Shown here one piece after another: positions 24,913-37,176 of a DNA stretch of 64,000 nt; the stretch's first letter is position 1; every line of letters begins with the position of its first letter. The position numbers were made by a program, and so were the translations under genes. The DNA comes from Lumnitzera littorea. Taxonomy: Eukaryota > Streptophyta > Magnoliopsida > Myrtales > Combretaceae. Where the stretch lies: positions 73,158,189-73,222,188 of the forward strand of contig JAMXBB010000011.1 in the NCBI GenBank assembly GCA_024138015.1. The letters run 5' to 3'. The notes below the pieces were generated by a model. The model did not search any database. It was given only the letters and a program-made list of their open reading frames with translations, and had not been told where the DNA came from.

Positions 24913-25180
24913 TTGCAACATCACAGCAGCAAACAGAACAGCAGCGCAGCAGACGGCAGCAAACAGAACAGCAGCGCAGTGGATGGCAGCGAAGACAACA
25001 GCATAGCGGACGGTAGCGAAGACAGCAGCATAGCGGACAGCAGTGAACGGAATAGCAGCATAGCGAACGGCAACGAACAGAACAGCAGCACACCGGACAG
25101 CAGCGAAAAAAACAGCAGCACAGCAGACGGCAACGAACAGAATAGCAGCACAGCAAACAGCAGCACAACAGCGACACTAG
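24913..25180 (+). repeat. 27-30 bp CAG-rich minisatellite with open frame
   Basis: About eight imperfect tandem units of 27 or 30 bp (core AACAGCAGCACAGC...GACGGCAACG) in the R/U5 part of the LTR. Every unit is a multiple of three, so a frame stays open from 24913 to 25443 and would encode 9-10-residue repeats of the form NEQNSSTADG / SEDSSIADS. The opposite strand is open too, as expected for a CAG/CTG-type repeat. I regard it as a repeat rather than a gene, although the frame preservation is notable. Confidence 0.9.
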
Positions 25181-26182
25181 ACGGACAACAACGACACCAG
25201 ACAAGCAGCAGTAACACCAAGCGGACAGCAACACCAGGCGAACAGCAGTACGTTTTGTACAACAGCATCACAGCATACGATTCAGTATTGACCGTTACGT
25301 CTCCACGCTCAACAAACCAATACCAACACTTCACCGAACAGCCCAAGTCAGGTTCGGTTTTGATTATTTTATTTTATTTATTTATTTGTCTCTTTATTTA
25401 TCATTATAATTCAATTAGTTATTTAGTTAAGTTTATGACATGATAGGTAAATAGATATATGTGTATGTATTTATATGCTTAAGTATATTTTTAACATTAT
25501 GACTTTAGGATTTTCTCACTTAGAAAAATTTATTTTGTAAATAAATTAAATAAAAAACCCCATTAAAAAAATAGACTTTTAGAGAGTTTTTATAAAATAA
25601 AATAAAAGGCTTAGTGAATTAGGGCTCTTTTAGAGTTTTCTTTGAAAAACTAAATTGATAATAACGTAAACTCAGTCAGTTTTCAAAATTAAAATCAATC
25701 AACGCATTAAAGATTTTTTTGAAAGAACTACGATCGTCTGATCCCGGCTAGCGGGTACGTAGGCATCTTCAGAGTGACGATAAAATATGTAGAAACTTAG
25801 GTTCTTTTTTTCTTTTGATTTTATTTATTTATTTTTTTAAATATTATTTTTAGAAGAATAATCCTAATTTCGATAAATAAATGGTGATACTCGTTAGGGT
25901 TTAATAGGTTAGCCCCCGAATTCGGAACCCTTTGGTTCTTCAGTAAAATTGAAATCAAAGACCGGTAGCTAAATCATAATTAATCCACTCAATTGATTAC
26001 GATTTCTTTTTCTTTTCCCGACTCCTGTCGGGTGGCAACTCCAAAAATTATTTTCGATAAAAAAACCGGAATTTCTCAATTTCTTTAGTCGAGAATTAAT
26101 ATTAAATGGGTTTGGGTTTAGTATTAATCGGAAAATGAGAAATTAATTTTAGATAAAAGAAATCGAAAAATCAAGCTCGATA

Positions 26183-27137
26183 AAGAGTAAAACCCAACAA
26201 TTTTGTTCACAGGGTCATTAACAGAGTTTGTCGACATGACAAAGCGTTAGCTACTACATTAGCACTACCCTTCTTATGCTTGATTAAGTATGAAAAACCT
26301 TCCATGAATTCCAACCATTTTGCTTATCTTTTAGAAAGTTTGTTTTGACTCTTAAGATGTTTTAAGGACTCATGGTCCATTTAGATTATAAACTTTCAAG
26401 ATAGCAAATAATGTTGTCATACAGTATCAGCTTGGAAAAGAGAACACAACTCTTTCTCATACACACAATAATTCAATGCAGCACCACTAAGCTTCTCACT
26501 GTGATAAGCAATAGGTTAGCGCTCTCGCATTAGTACGGCACCAACACGTCATACTTCCCTAAAGCTTTACTCAGCTCAATCATTCTATCGAAATTCACTA
26601 CTCTTCTTTGTTAGCTCAATCAAAAGAGCTATAATGGTGCTGAAATTCTTGATAAATCTTCTATAAAAAGAAGGCCATGAAAACTCCTAACTTCAGTAAT
26701 ATTCTTAGGTGGAGGCCACTCTAAGATGGTTCAAACCTTTTCCTCCTCAGCTTGAATTCCTTCTTTAGACACCACATATCCAAGAAGGGCAACTTTGCTT
26801 TGACAAAATCTACACTTTTTCAAGTTTCTGAATAGTTTCTCAATTCGTAGTATGTCAAAAATGACTTAAATGTGTTTTAAGTGGTTGTTCAAGTCGGTGT
26901 TGTATACTAGGATATTATCAAAGTATACGACCACACATCTTTCGATTAAGAGGCGCTTTAAATGATTCATGAGCCTCATGAAAATGCTCAGTCATTAATG
27001 AGTCCAAATGGCATAATCAACCATTCCTAAAGACTACATCTAGTCTTAAAGGTAGTTTTTCACTCATCTCTTCATCTCATGCAAATCTGGTGATAGCAAC
27101 TTCATAAATCGATCTTCAAAAACATATAAGCACCATG
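26183..27137 (-). pseudogene. Gypsy element 1 RT (C-terminal part) and RNase H
   Basis: From 27137 downward on the minus strand it reads HGAYMFLKIDL, then YHQICMR and WLIMPFGL. Next comes the RT active site as YFDNILVYN (26914-26922), where the second catalytic Asp of the usual FDD is Asn. RNase H follows: VGAVLMRER, PIAYHSEKLSGAALNY, MDHESLKHLKSQNKLSKR and ANVVANALS at the border with integrase. Many in-frame stops (mostly TAA/TAG in place of Gln, Trp or Arg codons). These domains would copy genomic RNA into DNA and remove the RNA strand. Its two borders are the nested LTRs at 26182 and 27138. Confidence 0.9.
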
Positions 27138-29089
27138 TGTCACAATTCAAGGGGGTTAGTCGTAGCAATTGTTATATACCATATAAAAGACTGTAGATTG
27201 ATTTCCCTCTCAATCAATAACCCTTCATGTGATATACAAGGATATTATTACAACAAACAGCCTAGACTTGGGTAGATGTAAGCAATATCATTGCATTATA
27301 ATAATCACCATCATTTAAATATAGATAACACACATATATAAAGATTTACATATGAGAAAATGATAATATTTCATATTACAAACTATTATCATATAATATT
27401 ACACAACAAGGTTCTAAGTCTGAATACAACCTCATGAATTCACTCATATCAGTGATCTCACTCTCGCATCCACACACTGGAATAATACTAACCTCCGACA
27501 TATGATGGCTTGACTCCACAAATAGCTCGACCTACGAAAGTAGACTACAAGAGTATAAGTTAACTAGTTTAGTAAGATAATTTTCTCAACCATATAATAA
27601 ACAAGTTATACAACAATTTGATTCAATCAAATGAATGTATGAACAATCAATGTGTCATATAAATATATACAGGTGACCAAGTACTTTATATAACTTAGAT
27701 TTAATGCTCTCCAAAGTCAAGGTTGGAGATACATCAACAACAGTCAAATCCGGGTATTATACTAAAACTTATATCATAACGATTTCATATTCAAAATGTA
27801 ATGGTATATCCATTCTCAATTTTTGTCAAAATCGAGTTTTATGCATGATTGTAAGTAGGTTCACGTAGCCCTCACTCACCTCTAAATGGAGACCTCTGGA
27901 CTTGACCCTTAACCAGGCAATTGGTGCCTTCAATGCCTAGTAATTTCACGAGTCAAGATAAGGTCATATCGTACGTGTGTACCGTACGAAATATATAACA
28001 ACAAATAATTAACCTACGTATAGCTTCTCGCTACCTCCGTATGATGTGATAGCCGAAATTAGTTATGCAATGCATGATTATGCATGTTTCGATTTAGTTT
28101 ATTGAAGTCAGATATTAATAAGTTCTTTTATTCAGTGATCAACAAAATCACAAACAGGTCATTTCCTATCAATTTACTATGCAACAACCAATACATTATT
28201 ATACTTTAAAGTAAATTCATAATCACAAACAATATCATATACAAGTATAACCCAACCTCACACAATATTCAATTATTAATAATAATTTATATTCACTAGT
28301 TACATATATAAGCAAGTATGTAATCATTAGGAAAAACTCACTCAGTTATGCTTAACTCAAAGGTCATAGTAAATTAGGGTCAAAGTCGTAATCACCGGAG
28401 AATAAAAAATACGGAAAGTATTAAGTTTAGGAATTAAATAACTAAGCTAGTATGGTAATTTGTATTATTTACTTAACTCAGTTATTGATTTACGTGAAAT
28501 CATCGATTTGAATTTTTTATCAAATTACGTATAACTTTTTTTATTTAACTTGAATCTTTATGAACTTATAATTCATTTCGATCGTTTTTTAGCGTACTTT
28601 CTCGTAATGAAATCCATTTTAGATGTTGTAACTTGCAATTTTGACTGTAATATAAAAATATCATAAAGTTTATTAATTTAACTTAAAAAGCTATAAAATA
28701 TCAATTTAAACTTTTCTTAGTATATTTATGATTTAATAATTATTTAAATCGTATATTTTGTAATTTTCTTATTTTAAGCCTATTTTATTATAATTACTTA
28801 TTTTTTGGGTTTAATATTTATTAATACAATTTTTTCTACTTTAGTATTTCTACTAAATTAATTATTTATTATTATTATTAATTATGAAAAATTACTTAAT
28901 TATATTTGAGTGATGACGTGGCAGCATATGGAAGTGCCACGTGTTACTCTTGCATTTTTTTTCATAATTTTCTATTATTTTCTTATATTTTATGGTGTAA
29001 GCATATTATTATTATTTATTACTATATTTTATTAAATTTTCAAATTTACTTAATTATTATATTTCTCCTAAAGTTATGATATACATAAA

Positions 29090-29745
29090 TATTTATATAT
29101 TAAGTTACTTTACTTATTAAATTAATATTATAGTATATTATATATAATATTTAAATATAATTGTATTTTTACGTATACGTTACTATTCATATACATACAT
29201 TTATACGTATCCTATACTTATGTATTAAATTATCCTAATTTTAATTATATACTATATACTATATGTATGAGTAGAATATACATGTATTTATACTTTATAT
29301 AAATATATACATATACAATTGTATTACATATATGTATATATATACTGAAATACAAAATATTAATAATAATAATATATATACACATTTACGTCCAACTATA
29401 TATATATATACAAAANTTAATTATTATTATTTTTCCAAATTTACAGTATTTATATATATATTAACTTACTTTACTTATTAGCTTAATAATATAGTATATT
29501 GCATATACACTATCTAATGATACTCGTATTTTACATATACATCACTATTCATATACGTACATTTACATGTATACTATAATTTATATGATAGATTATTCTA
29601 ACCTTAGTTATACATTATGTACAAGTATAATATATATGTATGTATACTTTATTTACATAAGTATATATGTGGTTATATTACATATGTGTGTATATACTAA
29701 AATACAAAATATTATTAATAATAATATATATACACATTCATGTCT
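29090..29745. repeat. Diverged ~360-bp tandem duplication
   Basis: The block beginning near TAAGTTACTTTACTTATTA (about 29100) recurs near 29463 as TTAACTTACTTTACTTATTA. The following ATAGTATAT, TACGTAC/CATAC and AATACAAAATATTA landmarks appear in the same order through about 29400 and 29730. An N lies at 29416 between the copies. Copies differ at many positions, so this one looks like a genuine old duplication. Confidence 0.75.
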
Positions 29746-31083
29746 AGCACTTATACATGTATAAATACTATACAAATTTTTTTTTTATAAATTGAAAATA
29801 CTAAGTATAAATATACATACATACACCTACTATTATACACGTACATATAGATATATATATATCATATAATATAAAATACCATGTATATATATACATATAC
29901 AACCTCACGCCTACATATATATACATACATAAAGCAAATAACATTCATATGTATATCAACATAAAAATACATAGTGCATGTACATAAGTATAATATACAT
30001 ATATTTACATGTATACTTCATATAAAATAATTATCATGCACATATACACATATAAAACATATCTAAAAAAAAATACTATGTACATATACATATGTATATG
30101 TATTCACTTGTACATCTATACACTTTAGAAAATACATGGTTTATATTATATTATACACATTACATATACATGTACATACTTTATACTATATACATTATAC
30201 ATATACATTGGCGCATACATACATGTAATAAAACAAAAATAATAAATATAACAAATACCTAATATACATGGACATACTATAGAGTATACATGTATAAAAA
30301 TTAAATAATAACCTACCTAAATTCTTTAGTAACTCGTATAAAAAAAATCTCCTTAATCTTCTCCTCCTTCTTTTCCTCTTAGTATTTGCTTGTTTTTCCC
30401 TTATTCTTCTTTTCAGTTTTGTATGTGTGTGTGATTGCTTTGGTTTTCTTTTTCTGGTTTTGTTTTGTTTTGATGTTCCCAACTTCTATGAGTAAAGAAC
30501 AGTAGGAGAATGAAGCAATTAAAAATAGAAAAGAAAGGGGGTAAATCTAAATAGATTAAGTATTAATGAAGATAAGACGTTTACTTTATCAAATTTGTCC
30601 TTTATCCTTTAATTACGTGACACTTAGATAATTTAATTGAGCACATGGGCAGTTGCACACCAGTAAGGAATTCATGTGGAGAAGGAAAAAAAATAAGAAG
30701 GAAAAAGAAAAGAAAAAGAAAAATAAAAATATGTAAATTTTTCTAAACATAAAAAAAATAAAATAACATTTATAAATTAATTTTGAGATTTTATAAAAAT
30801 TTATTAATTTAATTAGCACCCATTACAAGTATAATTTTTATGAGTTATTTCGACGTTTTTGTTAAAAGTTTTACGCGATTACACGATTTAATTGATAATT
30901 GCAATCAACTATGGTTATATCACTATTAAGTGATATTTATTTATTTTATAAACTTAAAGTTATAATTTTAGGGTTTTAGTTAAGTTTGAGTTTGATTTCG
31001 AATATTTTTGCGTATATCAGATTTAGGGTTTTTGTACACAATTTAGGTTTCAATCGATTTTCTAAAGTTTTTACGATCAATAC

Positions 31084-33032
31084 TGTCGAGCCTAATTTTT
31101 CGGTTTTCTTTAATTTAAAATTAATTTCCCATTTTCCGATTAATACTAAACTCTAACCCATTTAATATTAATCCTCGACTAAAGAAATTGAGAAACTTCG
31201 GTTTTTTATTGAAAATAATTTTTGAAGTCGCCACCCAACCGAAATCGGGAAAAAGAAAAAAAAATCGTAATCAATTGGGTGGATAGATTACGATTTGATT
31301 ACCGGTCTTTGATTTCAATTTGAATGAAGAACCAGAGGGTTCCGAGTTCGGGAGCTAACCTATTAAACCCTAATGGGTAACACTATCTACTTACTGAAAT
31401 TAGGATTATTCTTCTAATTATGATTATTCTTCTAATTATGATATTTTTTTTAAAAAAGAACCTGAGTTTCTACATATTTTATCGTTGCCCCGAAGGTGCC
31501 TATGTACCCACTAACCGGATCAGACGATTGTAGTTCTTTCCGAAAACTTTAATGTGTTGGTTCTTTTTATAAAAAAAGAAATAATTGGTCGAATTTGCAT
31601 TTTTATTAACCATTTTATTTTTATTAAGAAAAATCTCTAGAAGCCTAATTTTTATTCTTAATTATAAAAACCTAATTTTTGAAAAGTCTCAAATTAAGAT
31701 TTTTATTTAAAAACAACTACATGATAATTTTTTTATTTTAAAAAAAAAAACCCTAAAAACCTAAAAATGCAATTTTTATAAATCATAGAAAAAATGTTTA
31801 AACTATAGAAAAGATATCTAAATTATAAAAAAGATGTCTGAATCATAGAAAAAAAACCTAAACAATGGAAAAGATATATAAACTATAGAAAAGAAGCCTA
31901 AATTATGGAAAAGATATTTAAACCATGGAAAAGATGTCTAAACCATAGAAAAGATATTTAAACCATAGAAAAAAAAAACTAAATTATAGAAAAGATATCT
32001 GAATCATAGAAAAGAAACCTAAACAATGGAAAAGATACATAAACTATAAAAAAAAAAAGCCTAAATTATGAAAAAAATGTCTAACAATAGAAAAGATGTC
32101 TAAACCATGGAAAAGATGTTCAAACCATGAAAAAGAAACCTAAACTATGGAAAAGACGTCTAAACTATGGAAAACAAGCCTAAACTATAGAAAAAATGTC
32201 TTGCCGTAAAAAAGAAGTCAATTAAAGTTTTTTTTTTTTTATTTTATGAACATCAAAGTGATTTTTTTTATCAAGAAAACCCTAACATGCCTAATGTAAT
32301 TTTTCTAAATCAATATAATATGCAAAGAACAAGATTTTGTAAAATATGATATTTTATAAAAATGTCATTTTGAAAATATGAAATCTAAAAAAAATAAATA
32401 AATAAATAAAAACTAAAATTTAACTTAACACATATTCACTAAATACTAATGCTATAACTAATTATTAGCAATTAAAGACATGATAAAAACAAAAATTAGT
32501 ACAAGTCTTAAAAATAACTGCACATATACTAAGTGAGATAAAAATAAATAAATAAGACAAGCACGCAAAGCTGATAAAAGAGAACAAACTGAATCCCCAG
32601 TCCTATCGCGCGCACAACTATAGAATTGGTCTGAGTAGTAGGTTCGAGCGTATTTTTAACAAATATGTAATTGTTCTCTTTTGGCTCATACCATGCAACC
32701 GTTATTTATAAACTCGAAAACAAATCTTTTGAATCGAATTAAATCTAAATTGATAAAGATCCAAAATAGATTCGAATCTTACGAATCTTGATTTTATTAG
32801 ATTTAACGTCATCGTATTAGATTTGTTTTTTTTTTTTTTACAACTATTTAGTCAAGATTCCATCAAATTAATTTTTTCGAATTTTTTTCTTTTTTAGTTT
32901 TTTAGTTTTTTTTTCTAACAATTTTCTATTTTTTTGTCTTTATTATCATTTTTCAATTTTTTTTTTATTTTCTAAATTATTACCCAGAAAACAAAAATTA
33001 TAACTACCATGGGCAAAAATCGAGTGTCTACA
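31084..33032 (-). mobile_element. Solo LTR (family 2) nested in a nested LTR
   Basis: Minus-oriented. It starts TGTAGACACTCGATTTTTGCC at 33032 and ends TTAGGCTCGACA at 31084, flanked by a perfect aatac duplication (31079-31083 and 33033-33037). A TATA box at 32704-32712 precedes a 20-bp minisatellite. Further in come the GAACTACAATCGTCTGATCC and GGCGACTTCAAAAATTATTTT blocks shared with the copies at 18345-20959 and 23947-26182. The start and the GGGTAC(G/A)TAGGCA region resemble Tat/Ogre-type plant LTRs, which is how I name the family; no pol is present to confirm it. Confidence 0.92.
31780..32215. repeat. ~20-bp minisatellite in LTR
   Basis: About twenty imperfect copies of CTAAACTATAGAAAAGATGT, with period mostly 19-21 bp and variation mainly in the second half. 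A shorter version of the same array is in the related LTR at 19170-19290, so the array is an expandable part of this LTR family, not a CRISPR array. Confidence 0.92.
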
Positions 33033-33157
33033 AATACTATATTCGGTTTCTTAATTTAATAAAAATTTTATTTTATCTAGCCTTATCGAATCATGGTATC
33101 ATCTAAGACACTTAAACTTAAATTAAGGTTTAGATTACTGACTACACAGGGTTTATA

Positions 33158-34270
33158 CCATGTAGTTCATGTAACATGTTATTAAGCCTCAATATTGGAT
33201 ACTTATACTTGACAGTGATTCAATTGATAGCTTAGTTGTTGATACACATGCAATACAAACCATCCTTCTTTAGGATAAGTAGAATTAGCATAGCATAAGG
33301 GCTCATGCTTTCCCTCACATAAACTCGCTCAATGAGTTTATCCATTTATCATTTCAACTTGGCAACTTGCTTAGGGTTCATTATATAAGCATTCAATAGA
33401 GCTTTGCTTGGCTGTAAATCGATGCAATGCTCAATACTACGGAGTAAGGGTAGTCCTTTAGGCAACTTATTTGGGAATAGGTTGAAAAACTCATCTATCA
33501 AGCTTTGAACCTCTTTTGGTACATCTTCCATATCTCTTAACTCCAATAACCTTGTAACCAACAAAAACATAGGCTTCTCAACTTTCTCAGCAGCTTAGAG
33601 CTCCTTTTGGCTAAGCAATAAGGCCTTCTTCTTGCTAGATCGGGTAAGCTGGTTGTGAGTCTCATTTACTTAGCTTAGCGTCATAGGTTACAATATAATT
33701 TTCTTACCATCCTTTATAAAGTCATAAGTGTTCTTGAATCCGTTATATATGACACATTGGTCAAATAACCAAGGTCTTCTTAACAATAGATGTGAAGCTC
33801 CCATGCGGACAACATCGCACACTACTTCATCCTTGTACAGAATTCCCCCACGGAAAGTTATAGTTACTTGCTCGGTCACATGTAGAGCACCCTTGTCATG
33901 CAGCTAATGTAGCTTATAAGGTCATAGGTGCTTAAAGTTTGGCAAACCTAACTTATGCACAAAGGACTAAGCAACAACATTAGTACAACTGCCTCCATCT
34001 ATAATGATCGTGCACACTTATCCTTTGATAGTACACTTAGTGTAAAACAGATTCTCTCTCCGGTCTTCTTTATAGTCCGACATCGAGCTCAGTATTCACC
34101 TCAATACTAAGGTCATCATTTCTCCCTAGTCAATACAAACACAGGTCTCTTCCTCATTCTCCACTTCAACTTCTCCAACATTATTTTCTTCCTTCTCAGG
34201 CTCACTCTCGTTGGTATTATCCACTTCATCACCTTGAAGGAAATAATGTACTGTAGGTTCAGATTCAATA
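33158..34270 (-). pseudogene. Gypsy element 1 protease and RT N-terminus
   Basis: From 34270 downward on the minus strand: an acidic linker (HYFLQGDEVDN, EPEKEEN) between gag and protease, then the aspartic-protease active site IIDGGSCTNVV (Asp codon at 33998-34000). LYKDEVVCDVV and GASHLLLRRPWLFDQ follow, with the open piece at 33688-33879. The RT lead is LIDEFFNLFPNKLPKGLPLLRSIEH (33349-33570), then RESMSPYAM, LKKDGLY, ITVKYKYPI and LNNMLHELHG, where the LTR at 33157 cuts in. Stops near 34020, 33900 and elsewhere. These domains would mature the polyprotein and begin cDNA synthesis. Confidence 0.88.
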
Positions 34271-35978
34271 TGTAAGATTTAAAACGATCGGATAAAGTGT
34301 TCAATTAAGTCTAAATTATAAAACAAAGTTAGAAGTATTAGTAAAAATGATCTCGTATGTTTGAATTTAGGAAAATAAGTAATAAAATATTATAATATTA
34401 TAATACTAAATTTTAAGTATATTAGCTGTTATTTATCGGAAATGCGTAAAAAAAAGTTTCAATAACTAATGAGTCGTTGGAAATAAATTATATGTACACA
34501 AAAAATCATAAAATAACATAAATAATATTTATAAGTATTTAGTTGTCCTCCATATGTATTTATGTATAGGTGAAAATATGTAAAATTACCTAAAATGCTT
34601 GAAAAATGCCAAATAATTAAAGAAAATTACAAAAAAAAATCAAGGAAAAATTAGAAAAGTGAGGAATTGTCTAGATCAAGGTCATAGCAAGTTAGGCAAG
34701 AAAGAAAAAATTTTAGCCAATAAAAATAACCCAATTAGAAAGTTAATTTGGCAAGAGATAAGCCAAATGTCGACTCAATTTAATACAACAAAATCCCATA
34801 GAGCTTTATAAATACCCAAACTTCTTCAAAAGCTCATTTGGTCAATTGGAGTGTGAAAAAAAAAATTGTGAGAATTGAAAAAGAGTAAGTTAGGGTTTCT
34901 TTTAAAAAAATTATAAAAAATCTGTGTGATTAGGGCACTTAGACCAAACTCACGACTCACGACTAACTAGAACAAAACTGTCGCCACCAAAGCACCCTCC
35001 CACTACCTCATAGATTGGCCGATACCCCTAAGACTACCACTAGCGGCCGAAAGTCCAACAACCAGGTGAGTTTGATTTCAACTAGATTTTGTGTAATTTA
35101 TTAAAATTATCAATTTTACCTAGAAAATTATCAATTTTATTATTCTGATGTTTTATTATATGTAGATTTAGGGAAAAAAATATTGGTTTGATTTAATTAT
35201 ACCTAGAAATATGTAGTGCTTAAGAAACCGTATAAAATAAAAAATGTTTCGATTTAGAAATAAATAGTCTTAAGAGTATAGTTTTAAGCTCAAAATTTTT
35301 GTATAGATTACTTAGGGTATATAAAACAATACTATAAAACCTTTTTTTAGAAATGAATTTTCAAAAATTTTAAGTAATTTTTATCCTCTAAAATATATAT
35401 AATTAGTGATTTTGGGGTTAATTAATGATTAATTGAATAATTACTGATTTAGTGAATAATTAGGTGTTTTAAAATGTTCATATCTGATATGGTATGAGAA
35501 TTGTAATATTTAGGATATTAGATGTGATTATTAGGCGTATTATGTAGTAATATATGTAATTTTAAGTGTATGTGGAATTGAAATTATAATAAATATAAAA
35601 TAATAAATCAAAATATATATTATAATAATATTAATATATTAAAAATTTTGTAGGAAACATAAATTTAGGTGATTATAGGAAAAATGTAAAATTTTCTCAT
35701 ATTAAAAATAAATTCAGTATACTAATGAGGATTAGATTGTACTGTGTAGAATAGCATACTACTTAAGGACCAAAAGTGATACTTAGAATACTCGAACCTA
35801 ATGTAATTAATTTGACATTAGGGTTCAGAGCATATTTTTAGGATTTACGTATAATACTCATAGTTAAAACTAATTTAGAATCTAAATCAGAATTGAATTT
35901 GGAAACTGAATCCTAAACTAACTTAGAATGAATCGATAATAAACAATATGTATATATGAAAAATTAAGTCAAATCATA

Positions 35979-36009
<31 letters not shown>

Positions 36010-37176
36010 CATAAGGATATAAATACTAAAAGAGTATTTATATTATAGGAGACGAGAAGATAAGTCGACCTGCGACAAGTGAGTGAGCGAATTAAGGATT
36101 GTTACTTTATCGTATTTTGGAGTACTATTTTAAAGTATTTAGAGACTTAGGATTGTATATAACTGTGTTTGTAAGTAGTTATATATATGTGTGTTTGCAT
36201 ATCTGATTTCGTATTGAAATCTATGTTGTATTTGGTGATTGATGTGATTTGTATGGTGTTAAATTGTTTGATCACCCTAACTCGTACCTAATCATATTCA
36301 ACCTAAATACCCTAATTAGACATGCATTGTAATTTTTAGAGGATTATTAGGATTCTCTAACCAAACACAAATACTTTCGAAAAAGATAGCACTGGATAAC
36401 GTAATGATCTTTTCTTCATCCTTAGTAGAACTAAGCAATAGGAGAGGAGGTCGCGATGAGGATGAAGGCAATGGTTCAAAGGATAGTCATGGGGGGAGCG
36501 GTGTCTACATTACACAAACCTGGATTTAGTTGTGAGCTATTGCAAAAACATAAAAACTTCTCAACTCGGATTAGAGTGAGTGAAATTACTTTGATTTCAC
36601 AACAGATAGGACTACGTTATGTGATGGCGCTTGCTTATTGCATTGCATAAAAGTAACTGTTTGATAATCATGTTTGTATTTGTTATACATTCATAAGTCT
36701 CCAATCTAACTTACTGAGCTGTGGTTGCTTATGCCCATAAAGATTTTCTTACAAGTTTTGATTGATAAGCCACGGTACAATTATCCAAAGGTCAATTTCT
36801 TTTTGAAACTATGGGAGAGTAAGGATCAATCAGCTATACGATCGAGTCTTTAAAATGCCCTGTTAGTATTTTTTAAGTTTATTAACTGATATGTGATATG
36901 TAAGTTAGCCGACTACTGTAGTGTGTGTAATTTCCTGGGATTTTAAGACAATATAGATGTAATAATATATATATATATATATATATATATGACTTAAGGT
37001 TTTAGCTTTTTATGTAAATTTTAACTTAAATCTTAATTAAGCTATTTATTTCAAAGTGATGAGTCGTAGACGCCTTATGTAAATTATATATATGATAGAG
37101 ACTGTGAGGTCAATTACTATCATAGATTAATTTACACAACAAGAATGTTGTGACTTAATGGCTTTGGAGCGTAACA
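34271..37176 (+). mobile_element. Solo LTR (family 1) between gag and protease
   Basis: Plus-oriented. It starts TGTAAGATTTAAAACGATC and ends GGCTTTGGAGCGTAACA, matching the ends of the family-1 LTR at 7952-11908. A TATA box (CTTTATAAATACCC) lies at about 34803-34816, 530 bp from the start. Flanking pentamers caata (34266-34270) and cataa (37177-37181) are only a partial match, so either the duplication has decayed or a base or two at one end is misjudged. It separates the gag zinc knuckle from the acidic linker before the protease. No coding region inside. Confidence 0.82.

Larger units (their letters stand above)
23947..26182 (+). mobile_element. Solo LTR (family 2) between RNase H and integrase
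   Basis: Plus-oriented. It starts TATAAACACTTAATTTTTACC (a decayed TGTAGACACTCGATTTTTGCC, the start of the copy at 33032) and ends AAGCTCGATA, with both terminal dinucleotides changed to TA. It is flanked by a perfect aagag duplication (23942-23946 and 26183-26187). A TATA box lies at 24544-24550 and a serine/asparagine-type minisatellite downstream of it. A GAACTACGATCGTCTGATCC ... GGGTACGTAGGCA block near 25730 matches the inverted copy near 31520. Excising it rejoins the gypsy sequence TKLLGFYS. No gag or pol inside. Confidence 0.9.
27138..33157 (-). mobile_element. Solo LTR (family 1) splitting the RT, itself invaded
   Basis: Minus-oriented. It begins TATAAACCCTGTGTAG at 33157 (TG decayed to TA) and ends AATTGTGACA at 27138, with a perfect ccatg duplication (27133-27137 and 33158-33162). 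Taking it out joins LNNMLHELHG to GAYMFLKIDL, the normal RT order. A family-2 solo LTR sits inside it at 31084-33032, leaving about 4.07 kb of its own sequence. The interior 29000-30300 is extreme TATA/TACA low-complexity DNA and contains one ambiguous base (29416). No coding sequence belongs to it; the basic open frame at 30195-30482 (minus) is A/G-rich low complexity. Confidence 0.9.

Noticed and set aside
24767..25346. Cys/Leu-rich minus-strand frames (141-155 codons)
   Set aside because: They are the antisense reading of the CAG-rich minisatellite; the CCC and LLF periodicity comes from the repeat.
30195..30482. Lys/Arg-rich 95-codon frame resembling a nuclear basic protein
   Set aside because: A product of AAG/AGG-rich low-complexity sequence inside a solo LTR, with no homologous motif.
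31780..32215. Regular repeats reminiscent of a CRISPR array
   Set aside because: Units are contiguous with no unique spacers, in plant LTR DNA; it is a minisatellite.
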